Positions 8,520 to 15,639 of a stretch of DNA of 18,649 nt are shown one piece after another. The stretch is from Rhodoferax sp. UBA5149 (GTDB lineage Bacteria > Pseudomonadota > Gammaproteobacteria > Burkholderiales > Burkholderiaceae_C). The first letter of the stretch is position 1; each line of letters starts with the position of its first letter. Location of the stretch: NCBI RefSeq assembly GCF_002413825.1, contig NZ_DHXT01000033.1:1-18649 (forward strand). The letters run 5' to 3'. The notes under the pieces are model-generated. The model was not told where the DNA came from, searched no databases, and was given only the letters and a program-made list of their open reading frames with translations. The position numbers and the translations under genes are program-made.

Positions 8520-9596
8520 TCACGACTCAGCCATGCGCACACCGGTCTGGGCATCGAACCAGTTGTTGTGCTTGCTGCTCACCGTTAGCCCGGTCTGCTC
8601 GCCCACCTGATAACTCGTATTCGGCGCCACGCGCACCGTCATCAAGCCCACGGCGGTCTTGACCACGACATAGGTATCGGCGCCGGTGGGCTCCACCAGC
8701 ACCACCTGACCGCGCCAGGGCGCATCGGCACTCAGGTGAATATGCTCGGGGCGCTGACCCAGCGTGGCCTCATTGGCGGCGGGGCAGACCAGGTCGAGCG
8801 AGCCCCCTGCGAAGACAAACTTGCCCTGTTCTCCCACGGTCTGAATCTTTCCGGGAATGAAGTTCATGTTGGGGGACCCGATGAATCCGGCGACATAAGT
8901 GTTGGCGGGACGTCGGTAGATATCGTCCGGCGTGCCGATCTGCTGCAGGATGCCGTCCTTCATGACCGCAATGCGGCTGCCCAGGGTCATGGCCTCGATC
9001 TGGTCGTGCGTCACGTACACGCTGGTAATGCCGCTGATGTGGTGCAGGCGCTTGATTTCGGCCCGCATTTCGACGCGCAGCTTGGCGTCCAGATTGCTCA
9101 AAGGCTCATCGAACAAAAAGAGCTGCGGGTCGCGTGCCAGCGCGCGACCCATGGCGACGCGCTGGCGCTGACCGCCCGAGAGTTGCGCCGGGCGACGGTC
9201 CAGCAAGTGCTCGATCTGCAGCATCGCCGCGACTTCGTGGATACGCTTGGTACGCACGTCCTTGGGCACCTTGCGCATCTCCAGCGCAAAGCCGATGTTG
9301 TCGGCCACGCTCATCGTGGGGTACAGCGCGTAGCTCTGGAACACCATGGCAATGTCGCGCTGGGCCGGGGCCACGCCGATGACGTTCTTGCCGGCGATAC
9401 GCAGTTCGCCTTCGGTTGGATCTTCCAGACCGGCAATGATGTTGAGCAAGGTGGATTTGCCGCAGCCCGAAGGCCCGACCAGAATCAGAAATTCTCCAGG
9501 TGCGACATCGATTTCGATGCGCTTGAGGACTTCCACGGCCTTGTCGCCCTTGCCATAGACTTTGCGGATGCCCGCGATGTGAAGTGAAGCTGCCAT
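8520..9596 (-). CDS. gtsD: Sugar ABC transporter ATP-binding protein (MalK/UgpC/GtsD type)
   Basis: This 358-residue ATPase energises sugar import at the inner face of the membrane. Visible motifs are Walker A GPSGCGKST (41–49), Q-loop Q87, signature LSGGQ (139–143), Walker B 'LFLFDE' (159–164), D-loop SNLD (167–170) and switch H197. The C-terminal third is a TOBE/MalK-type regulatory domain, which marks the carbohydrate-importer (CUT1) subfamily. It is the last gene of the operon, starting six bases after the second permease with an AAGGAT ribosome site. The symbol follows the Pseudomonas glucose system because the rest of the cluster resembles it. Annotation as ugpC or msmX-like would be equally defensible from sequence alone. 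Confidence 0.92.
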   Translation of the reverse strand: MAASLHIAGIRKVYGKGDKAVEVLKRIEIDVAPGEFLILVGPSGCGKSTLLNIIAGLEDPTEGELRIAGKNVIGVAPAQRDIAMVFQSYALYPTMSVADNIGFALEMRKVPKDVRTKRIHEVAAMLQIEHLLDRRPAQLSGGQRQRVAMGRALARDPQLFLFDEPLSNLDAKLRVEMRAEIKRLHHISGITSVYVTHDQIEAMTLGSRIAVMKDGILQQIGTPDDIYRRPANTYVAGFIGSPNMNFIPGKIQTVGEQGKFVFAGGSLDLVCPAANEATLGQRPEHIHLSADAPWRGQVVLVEPTGADTYVVVKTAVGLMTVRVAPNTSYQVGEQTGLTVSSKHNNWFDAQTGVRMAES

Positions 9597-9601
9597 TGTT
9601 T

Positions 9602-10456
9602 TTATCCTTTCACAGCGCCGGCTGTGAGTCCTTTGACGAAATATTGACCGGCCAGCACGTACACCAGCATGGTGGGCAGGCCCGCGATCACGGCCGCCGC
9701 CATGTCCACGTTGTAGCTTTTGACGCTGCTCGATGTGTTGGCCATGTTGTTCAAGCCGACGGTAATGGGCTTGCTGTCGGCGCCGCTGAAGGCCACGCCG
9801 AACAAAAAGTCATTCCAGATATTGGTGAACTGCCAGATCAGCGTCACCATCAAAATGGGGGTCGACATCGGCAGCACGATGCGCCAGAAAATGCGCCAGA
9901 AACCCGCGCCATCCATGCGCGCGGCGTTCACCAGTTCTTTCGGAATGGCGGTGTAGTAGTTGCGAAAAAACAGCGTGGTGCCAGCCATGCCGGCCAGACA
10001 ATGCACCAGCACCAGACCGGTGATGGAGCTGGACAAGCCCAGATAGCCCAGCACCTGGCTCATCGGCAGCAGCACCACCTGGAACGGCATGAAGACGCCA
10101 AACAGCAAGAAGCCAAACAGCAACTCGCTACCCCTGAATTTCCAAAGGCTCAGCACATAGCCGTTGACGGCACCCCAGGCGGTTGAGATCAAGACCGCCG
10201 GCACCGCCATGCGGACTGAATTCCAGAAGTAAGGTTGCAAGCCGCGGCAATCGACACCGGTGCAGGCCGATGACCAGGCCAGGCGCCAGGACTCGAAGTT
10301 GAGCGAGCGGGGCAGGCTCAGCAGGTTGCCAGCGCGGATCTGCTCGGCATCCTTCAGTGAAGTGGCCAGCATGACATACAGCGGGGCCAGAAAAAACAGC
10401 GCTGCAAAGAGCAGCACGGCGTAGAGAAAGACACGTGAAAAGTGTTTAGCGATCAT
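9602..10456 (-). CDS. gtsC: Sugar ABC transporter permease, MalG/GtsC type
   Basis: This 284-residue inner-membrane protein has about six hydrophobic helices, beginning with 'VFLYAVLLFAALFFLAPLY'. The cytoplasmic EAA loop reads 'ELVNAARMDGAGFWRIFWR' followed by IVLP, which docks to the ATPase. The insert with two cysteines after the first helix ('SACTGVDCRGLQ') lies in the first periplasmic loop, a position and form I recall from GtsC-like glucose permeases. Its start overlaps the end of the other permease by 11 bases, indicating translational coupling. It pairs with that permease to form the channel. Confidence 0.9.
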   Translation of the reverse strand: MIAKHFSRVFLYAVLLFAALFFLAPLYVMLATSLKDAEQIRAGNLLSLPRSLNFESWRLAWSSACTGVDCRGLQPYFWNSVRMAVPAVLISTAWGAVNGYVLSLWKFRGSELLFGFLLFGVFMPFQVVLLPMSQVLGYLGLSSSITGLVLVHCLAGMAGTTLFFRNYYTAIPKELVNAARMDGAGFWRIFWRIVLPMSTPILMVTLIWQFTNIWNDFLFGVAFSGADSKPITVGLNNMANTSSSVKSYNVDMAAAVIAGLPTMLVYVLAGQYFVKGLTAGAVKG

Positions 10457-11336
10457 GGGGTTTGGTTCTGAGTTCGCTGTACAAATAGGGCACCACGATG
10501 GCGGCCACGGTGGCCAGCATCATGCTGGCACTGGCCGCACCCAGACCAATTTGGCCGCGGGTGAAGCTCATGACGAACATGAAGGTGGCCGGCACGTCGG
10601 TGGCATAACCGGGGCCGCCCGCGGTCAGGGCCATCACCAGATCGAAACTCTTGATCGACAGGTGCGCCAACACCAGAATGGTGGAAAACACCACGGGCCG
10701 CAAGACCGGCAGAATAATGCGCCAGTAAATGCGCGGCAGCGAGGCGCCATCGATCTGCGCAGCCTTGATGATGCTGTCGTCGATGCCACGCAGACCGGCC
10801 AAAAACAGGGCCATGGCAAAACCGGCCGATTGCCAGATGCCGGCAATCACGACGCAATAAATGGCCATGTGCGACTGCACCAGCCAGTCAAAGTGGAAAC
10901 TCGCCCAGCCCCAATCGTGCATGAGCTTTTCCAGCCCGAGGCTGGGGTTCAAAATCCATTTCCATGCGGTGCCGGTGACGATGAACGACAAGGCCATGGG
11001 GTACAGGTAAATGGTGCGCAAGGCGCCTTCGGCCCTCACCTTCTGGTCCAGAAAAATGGCCAGTAACATGCCCAGCAACATGGCGCCGCCGACGTACAGC
11101 AGACTGAAAACACCGAGATTCTTCAGGGCCACCCACCAGCGGTCCAAGGCAAACAACTGCGCATACTGGGCCAGGCCGACGAACTCGCTGTAATTGGGCA
11201 GCATGCGCGAGGCGGTCAGCGACAGCACACCGTTCCACACCATGAAGCCGTAGATAAAGGCAAACCCCAGCACGAAGGCGGGTGCGACGACCAGCCGGGG
11301 AAGCCATGATTCAAGATTTTTGTTCATTGATTTCAC
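10446..11336 (-). CDS. gtsB: Sugar ABC transporter permease, MalF/GtsB type
   Basis: This 296-residue inner-membrane protein has about six helices and an EAA loop 'SIIKAAQIDGASLPRIYWR' followed by IILP. It lacks the long periplasmic insertion of E. coli MalF, as is usual for GtsB and CUT1 permeases. The GTG at 11336 was chosen because AGGA lies four bases upstream. The in-frame ATG three codons later has that site too far away. The gene follows a strong terminator after the porin, so its expression depends on read-through or on an unseen promoter in the 94-base gap. Confidence 0.9.
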   Translation of the reverse strand: MKSMNKNLESWLPRLVVAPAFVLGFAFIYGFMVWNGVLSLTASRMLPNYSEFVGLAQYAQLFALDRWWVALKNLGVFSLLYVGGAMLLGMLLAIFLDQKVRAEGALRTIYLYPMALSFIVTGTAWKWILNPSLGLEKLMHDWGWASFHFDWLVQSHMAIYCVVIAGIWQSAGFAMALFLAGLRGIDDSIIKAAQIDGASLPRIYWRIILPVLRPVVFSTILVLAHLSIKSFDLVMALTAGGPGYATDVPATFMFVMSFTRGQIGLGAASASMMLATVAAIVVPYLYSELRTKPHDR

Positions 11337-11375
11337 TTTGTCCTGTGCCGGGCCTTAAGCGACCGGCAGGACTGG

Positions 11376-11402
11376 AAAAAAGGGCGGCCGCAAGACCGCC
11401 CT
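11376..11402 (-). terminator. Strong intrinsic terminator between porin and permease genes
   Basis: On the minus strand a perfect seven-base stem, AGGGCGG and CCGCCCT around an eight- to nine-base loop, is followed immediately by six T residues. It starts about 30 bases after the porin stop codon. It has the classic form of a Rho-independent terminator and sits inside what is otherwise a continuous operon, ahead of the permease and ATPase genes. Confidence 0.85.
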
Positions 11403-11430
11403 GTCAAACGCTACCTCTGGAAAAACCAAG

Positions 11431-12621
11431 TTACCACCAAATCTCGTACTGCACACCGACCAGGGTGCGAGAGGTCTTGCCGCCGGCGCCAAAGGTGGCC
11501 GCGTTGGCCAGTGCCGCCGCATCGTTCCAGTTGGCCTTGGTTACATAGAAACGTATTTCCGGACGACTCCAGAAGTCCGAGCCGACCGAAACGGTTGGCG
11601 CGATGGTGAACTTGTTGAGCATCTGGTCGGGCTGCCCATCCACACTCCTTCGGGTGGCGCCGGCTTCGGCCAGCAGCTTGAAGTTGGTCGAGAACGCATA
11701 CGACAGGCGGCCACCGACCGAGGTGTCCTTGGTCGTCACGCCGCTCACGTCGTCCTGGCTGGTCTGGTAGCCCAGCAGGGCCTGGCCGCCAAAGGCACCC
11801 AACTGCCAGTTCAGCGAGTCGGCAATGCGGGTGGCTTTTTGCCCGGCGCTCACGCCGTCGATGGATTGGAACTCGCCGTCGATGCGGGCATGGCCGGTGG
11901 AGGTCTGCAGAAACAGCACGTTGCTCATGCCTTTGACGAGGAAGTCCGCCTGGTTGTGCGACACGGAGATGCCCGAGCCGGAGTTGCCGCCGACCAGGCC
12001 GGTGCCGTTGACGGCGGTCAACAACACGCGCAGCTTGCCGCCGGGGTTGGTGCTGATGTCAGAGACATCGGCATTGATGCGGGTGGCTTTCACGCCGACC
12101 GGCATCGCGCTGTCAAACTTGTCGCCGCTGAAGACACCGACACCGAGCTTGGCGCTGCCGATCGGGATGTCGGTCACGCCCGCGCCCTGGTTGTCGCCGT
12201 AGTTCATCAGGAAGTTGTCCACGATGTGCACGTCCTGGATCCGCAGGCGGCGCTGGCCGGCCCAGATCTTGGCCTCGGGGGCAAAGGACAGGCCGCTCAT
12301 TTCCACAAAAGCCTGCTCGGTACCGATCGCACCATTGTTCCATTTGGCAGGCATGTACTGCACTTTCCATTTCATGCCACCGGCCTCGAAGTTCTTGATC
12401 AGATCGACCTCGATGCCGTTGTCGCCTTCGTTGCCGAGGCGGTACTTCTGCAGATCGCCGCCCAGGGCCAGCCCGCCCTTGACGTTGTCGTCGTAGCTCA
12501 GCACCGGGCCGCCACGGGAATAGCCGTGGAATTCGAAACCGCCGACATCGACTGCGAAGGCGCTGCCCGCGCACAGGGCCGCGGCGGCCGCGACCAGACC
12601 GATTTTGTATGTTGTCTTCAT
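11431..12621 (-). CDS. lamB: LamB-type maltoporin family outer-membrane porin
   Basis: This 396-residue protein has a clear signal peptide (residues 1 to about 23, ending 'CAGSAFA') and the terminal tryptophan 'VQYEIWW' expected of an outer-membrane barrel. LamB family landmarks are the N-terminal 'FEFHGYSRGG', 'KYRLGNEGD', 'IWAGQRRLRIQDVHIVD' and the C-terminal 'SRPEIRFYVTKANWN'. It is slightly shorter than E. coli LamB. Such porins let sugars or oligosaccharides diffuse into the periplasm. It lies between the binding-protein and permease genes, 36 bases after the former, and is followed by the terminator. In Pseudomonas the glucose operon instead ends with OprB, a different porin family. 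Substrate range cannot be read from the sequence. Confidence 0.93.
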   Translation of the reverse strand: MKTTYKIGLVAAAAALCAGSAFAVDVGGFEFHGYSRGGPVLSYDDNVKGGLALGGDLQKYRLGNEGDNGIEVDLIKNFEAGGMKWKVQYMPAKWNNGAIGTEQAFVEMSGLSFAPEAKIWAGQRRLRIQDVHIVDNFLMNYGDNQGAGVTDIPIGSAKLGVGVFSGDKFDSAMPVGVKATRINADVSDISTNPGGKLRVLLTAVNGTGLVGGNSGSGISVSHNQADFLVKGMSNVLFLQTSTGHARIDGEFQSIDGVSAGQKATRIADSLNWQLGAFGGQALLGYQTSQDDVSGVTTKDTSVGGRLSYAFSTNFKLLAEAGATRRSVDGQPDQMLNKFTIAPTVSVGSDFWSRPEIRFYVTKANWNDAAALANAATFGAGGKTSRTLVGVQYEIWW

Positions 12622-12657
12622 GATTTTTGTTTCAGAATTTAAAGAAATGGGAAGGGC

Positions 12658-13920
12658 TTATTTTGTTTTTGCCGCGACAGCGATGCGTTTTTGGGCCTCG
12701 GCGACGCTGATCGTGTCGTCGTTCCAGAACTGGCTGACCGCATCCTTGATGGCGCCTTCAGCCGCCGGCGTGATGGCCATGCCGTGCGCCACGGAGGGCA
12801 CCAGGCCACCCGTTTTGGCGGTGTCGACAAAGTCCTTGGAGGACAGCTTGGCGCAGTCGTCAAACTTGGCCATATTCATGTTCAGGCGCACCGGGATGGA
12901 GCCCTTGTTCAGGTTGAACACCTCCTGGAACTCCGTGCCCATGATGGCGGCGGCCAGATCGCCCTGCGCCTTTTGGGCGGCTGGGTCTTTGAGTTTGAAC
13001 ATGGCAAACGAATCCACGTTGAAGGTGAAGGCATTGGCGGTGCCGGGTGCGGCGGCACACAGGAAGTCTTTGCCCGGCACCTTGCCCGCCGCCAGGAACT
13101 CGCCCTTGGCCCAGTCACCCATGAACTGGAAGGCGGCTTTTTCCTGCATCACCATGGCGGTGGCCAGATTCCAGTCGCGCCCCGGTGCGGCGGCGTCGGT
13201 GTAAGTCTTGACCTTGCGGAAGGTTTCCAGCGATTTCTTCATGGTGTCGCTGGTCAGCGCCTTGGCGTCCAGCTTGACCAACGCGTCGCTGTAGAACTTG
13301 GGGCCCCCGACGCCCAACACCACCGACTCGAAGGTGGTGAAGTCTTGCCAGTTCTGGCCACCGTGCGCGACCGGAATCAAACCGATTTTTTTGACCTTCT
13401 CGGCCGCCACAAAGAACTCGTCCCAGGTCTTGGGCATGCCAGCCACGCCGGCTTTCTTCAGCACCGCCGCGTTGGCCCACATCCAGTTCACGCGGTGCAC
13501 GTTGACCGGTGCCGCGACGTAGTGGCCTTTGTACTTCATGACATCCGCCACCACCTTGGGCAGCAGGCTGTCCCACTTTTCGGCCTGGGCCACGCTGTCC
13601 AGATTGGCCAGCACGCCTTCCGACGCCCACTCCTGGATCGCCGGGCCCTTGATCTGGGCGGCCGCAGGTGGGTTGCCGGACACCACGCGGCTTTTGAGCA
13701 CGGTGGCCGCGTTGTCGCCGCCGCCGCCAGCCACGGCAAAGTCTTTCCAGACATGGCCTTTGGCCTGCATGATTTTTTTCAGTTCGGCGACCGATTTGGC
13801 CTCGCCACCAGATGTCCAGTAATGCAGGACTTCGACTTCACCGGCCAGGGCGCTGACGCATAGGCCCGTACCGGCGACCGCCAAAGCCGCGGCGGTGGCC
13901 AGTTTGGAAAGTTTCAACAT
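12658..13920 (-). CDS. gtsA: Periplasmic sugar-binding protein (GtsA-like)
   Basis: This 420-residue secreted solute-binding protein (family 1) has a signal peptide ending 'CVSALA' near residue 26. The mature start 'EVEVLHYWTSGGE' and the segments 'FAVAGGGGDNAATVLKSR', 'NPPAAAQIKGPAIQEW' and 'KGSIPVR' match my recollection of Pseudomonas GtsA, the glucose/mannose-type binding protein. It delivers its ligand to the GtsBC permeases. It is the first gene after a leader with operator-like structure and has a strong ribosome site (AGGAGA at 13925–13930, four bases before the ATG). Glucose is the likeliest ligand given the neighbouring kinase, but this is inference. Confidence 0.93.
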   Translation of the reverse strand: MLKLSKLATAAALAVAGTGLCVSALAGEVEVLHYWTSGGEAKSVAELKKIMQAKGHVWKDFAVAGGGGDNAATVLKSRVVSGNPPAAAQIKGPAIQEWASEGVLANLDSVAQAEKWDSLLPKVVADVMKYKGHYVAAPVNVHRVNWMWANAAVLKKAGVAGMPKTWDEFFVAAEKVKKIGLIPVAHGGQNWQDFTTFESVVLGVGGPKFYSDALVKLDAKALTSDTMKKSLETFRKVKTYTDAAAPGRDWNLATAMVMQEKAAFQFMGDWAKGEFLAAGKVPGKDFLCAAAPGTANAFTFNVDSFAMFKLKDPAAQKAQGDLAAAIMGTEFQEVFNLNKGSIPVRLNMNMAKFDDCAKLSSKDFVDTAKTGGLVPSVAHGMAITPAAEGAIKDAVSQFWNDDTISVAEAQKRIAVAAKTK

Positions 13921-13938
13921 CTTGTCTCCTGAGTTTTA

Positions 13939-13968
13939 AGCTCCGATGGCGGAATAGGCCACGGAGCT
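13939..13968 (-). promoter_or_regulatory. Hairpin in the leader of the binding-protein gene
   Basis: On the minus strand, AGCTCCG and CGGAGCT form a perfect seven-base stem. An inner GGC/GCC pair extends it across a small internal loop, capped by CTATTCC. The structure ends eight bases before the Shine-Dalgarno. It lacks a T-tract, so it is more likely an mRNA stabiliser, translational control element or operator than a terminator. Confidence 0.4.
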
Positions 13969-14000
13969 AGGGTTGATTCGCGCTGACACCCTGCCGCTCG

Positions 14001-14023
14001 AATTAATTAATTGTTAATTAATT
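14001..14023. promoter_or_regulatory. Perfect AT-rich palindrome upstream of the sugar-transport operon
   Basis: The ten-base arms AATTAATTAA and TTAATTAATT are exact inverted repeats around the three-base centre TTG. This stands out in GC-rich surroundings and lies about 80–100 bases ahead of the binding-protein start, where an operator or promoter/UP element would sit. No regulator gene is adjacent, and the centre lacks the CG typical of LacI-family operators. Confidence 0.45.
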
Positions 14024-14110
14024 TAAAGATGACGGCCATCGGTACTTACCCTAGATGGGTTGGTCGTGCCGGACTGGATGCGCAAACCGGGAATAACCGG
14101 GTGGCGGGAT

Positions 14111-14127
14111 GGCGGGGCACGCCCGCC
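14111..14127 (-). terminator. GC-rich hairpin after the ROK kinase gene
   Basis: GGCGGG and CCCGCC form a perfect six-base stem with a five-base loop, about 20 bases after the kinase stop codon. No T-run follows on the minus strand, so termination would need help. It may only partly separate the kinase gene from the transporter operon. Confidence 0.25.
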
Positions 14128-14147
14128 GTGGCTGCGCTCGGAGTTCT

Positions 14148-15149
14148 TCAGGCCACCAGCGCCAGCGCGCCGAAATCGCCGACGCGCTCACCCAAGCCAG
14201 CCGGCACCAGCTCGCAGCCGTCCGTCAAGGCCGCCAGTTTGCCGCGAACGTGCGACTGCAATTTCGGGATCAAAAGCTCACGGTGATGCCAGAAGACGCT
14301 GCCGCCGATGCTGATGCGCTGCAGATCGAGCGTCACCACCAGGTTGTACAGGGTTCGCCCCATCACCCGGCACAATTCATCAATAATGGCTGCAGCCCTT
14401 GTATCACCTGCGTAAGAAGCTATAAAAAGCGTAGCAGAATCGGTGTAGCCGAGGTGCCCGAAGCGCCGCGGAATGGCGTTGCCCGCGATCAGCCCTTCGA
14501 CGTCCCCGACATTGCCGCAGCCGCACAAGGCGTCATCGTTGTCGCTCACAAACAGATGCCCGGCATGGCCCGCATTGCCGTTCTTGCCGCGCAGCACATG
14601 GCCGTCCACACACAGGCCGACGCCAATGCCGGTGCTCCAGGTCACGTAAGCGCAGTGGGACAAGGGCTGGCCCTTGATTTGAAGCGCGCCCCAGCGCCGT
14701 TCGGCCTCCAGGGCGCCGATGCCGTCGTTTTCAACCCGCACGTTGGCAAACGCCTGGCGCAACGGGGCTTCCAGCAAGGCGGTGGTCCAGTCGTTGGGCA
14801 GGCCACGGGCTTTGCCCGCCAGGCCGCCGCAGATATTGGGGGCGGCCAGCTCCACCAGACCGTCGCGCAACACGAACGGCCCGCAAGACGAGACGCCGAC
14901 GGCCGACAGATCGGCGCTCTTCACGCCAGCCAGCTGGCAGCTCCGCCCCACCAGGCGGATGATTTGCAGCGCCAGCGCATCGCGCCCGCCCTCTTTGGCG
15001 GTCGGCTCGGCGACGCGGCCGCGCACCCCCAGCGCGTCGGCGATGCTGACCGCCACCTTGGTGCCGCCAATGTCCACACAGGCCACCGGCGCGGCGCCCG
15101 CGGGCAGTTGAAATCCGTCAGACAAAACGTTTTGAATCATGGTGTTCAT
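14148..15149 (-). CDS. ROK-family sugar kinase (probable glucokinase)
   Basis: This 333-residue cytoplasmic kinase would phosphorylate the imported hexose with ATP. The phosphate-binding motif DIGGTK is at residues 26–31, and the catalytic-aspartate segment reads 'VENDG', close to the usual ENDAN. The ROK metal-site region has H198, C209 and C211 ('CGCG'), but the third cysteine expected after the second glycine pair is D216. Zinc coordination is therefore altered. Residues 239–256 ('ATLFIASYAGDTRAAAII') are encoded by a repeat-like 54-base segment with unusually AT-rich third positions, listed separately. The gene lies between the isomerase-type cupin and the sugar importer, which supports a glucokinase role. 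Fructokinase or mannokinase activity cannot be excluded. Confidence 0.88.
   Translation of the reverse strand: MNTMIQNVLSDGFQLPAGAAPVACVDIGGTKVAVSIADALGVRGRVAEPTAKEGGRDALALQIIRLVGRSCQLAGVKSADLSAVGVSSCGPFVLRDGLVELAAPNICGGLAGKARGLPNDWTTALLEAPLRQAFANVRVENDGIGALEAERRWGALQIKGQPLSHCAYVTWSTGIGVGLCVDGHVLRGKNGNAGHAGHLFVSDNDDALCGCGNVGDVEGLIAGNAIPRRFGHLGYTDSATLFIASYAGDTRAAAIIDELCRVMGRTLYNLVVTLDLQRISIGGSVFWHHRELLIPKLQSHVRGKLAALTDGCELVPAGLGERVGDFGALALVA
14382..14435 (-). repeat. Repeat-like element inside the ROK kinase gene (copy 1)
   Basis: Read on the minus strand, this 54-base segment aligns without gaps to the segment at 17449–17502, with 27 identical positions. The identities cluster in the blocks GCTAC, TAGCT, CGCA, GGGCT and GCC. 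Only 4 of its 18 codons end in G or C, and rare codons such as ATA, CTT and TCT appear, unlike the rest of the gene. It encodes kinase residues 239–256 and begins exactly on a codon boundary. Confidence 0.5.
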
Positions 15150-15179
15150 TTCAGCAGAAGTTTGTGGAAGCGGCGCGCA

Positions 15180-15548
15180 TCAGGCGCGGCCATAGTCGTC
15201 GCTCAGCCGCACGATGTCATCCTCGCCCAGGTAGCTGCCGAACTGCACCTCGACGATTTCCACCGGTTCAGCCGTCAGGTTGGCCAGGCGATGCACCTCG
15301 TCCACGGCGATGTCCACATGCTCGCCCACGCCCAGGGTCAACTGGTGCTCGCCCACCGTGATGCAGGCCGAGCCCCGCACCACCACCCAGTGCTCGGCGC
15401 GCTGATGGTGTTTTTGCAGACTCAGCTGTTGCCCGGGCAGCACGCAGATGCGCTTGACCTTGTTGCCAGGCACTTCCGAACTGGTTTCATACCAGCCCCA
15501 AGGACGCTCGATGCGCTCGATGGTCTCGGTTCTAAGGTGAGTTGTCAT
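15180..15548 (-). CDS. Stand-alone mannose-6-phosphate isomerase type II cupin
   Basis: This 122-residue single-domain cupin corresponds to the C-terminal isomerase half of bifunctional mannose-1-phosphate guanylyltransferase/isomerase proteins; the nucleotidyltransferase half is absent. The metal site is visible as H48 and E52 in 'KHHQRAEHW' plus H86 in 'VDEVHRL'. It likely interconverts mannose-6-phosphate and fructose-6-phosphate, or acts on a related hexose phosphate. ATG 15548 was preferred over an in-frame TTG at 15569; neither has a strong ribosome site. It precedes the ROK kinase by 30 bases in the same direction, probably as one transcript, which fits a hexose catabolic role better than polysaccharide synthesis. 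Confidence 0.85.
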   Translation of the reverse strand: MTTHLRTETIERIERPWGWYETSSEVPGNKVKRICVLPGQQLSLQKHHQRAEHWVVVRGSACITVGEHQLTLGVGEHVDIAVDEVHRLANLTAEPVEIVEVQFGSYLGEDDIVRLSDDYGRA

Positions 15549-15639
15549 GGGGCTTACGCGCGCTGGCAAAGTCCCGATGCTAATGCGTCAAAGCCGTCCC
15601 CGGTTACGGCGCCGTTACACCCGGATCATGCGCCTCATG

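Noticed and set aside
12691..13863. 390-codon plus-strand open frame opposite the sugar-binding protein
   Set aside because: It is composition-driven, glycine- and histidine-rich and has no domain; the minus strand encodes an unmistakable binding protein.
14048..14060. Inverted repeat ACCC-N5-GGGT upstream of the gtsA-like gene
   Set aside because: Four-base arms are too short to support an operator without comparative evidence.
14419..14430. 'gctataaaaagc' read as a TATA-like promoter element inside the kinase gene
   Set aside because: It lies within coding sequence and is better explained as part of the repeat-like element.
15606..15615. Ten-base palindrome ACGGCGCCGT between trxC and the cupin gene
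   Set aside because: A palindrome of this length and composition is expected by chance in GC-rich DNA, and no promoter could be aligned with it.
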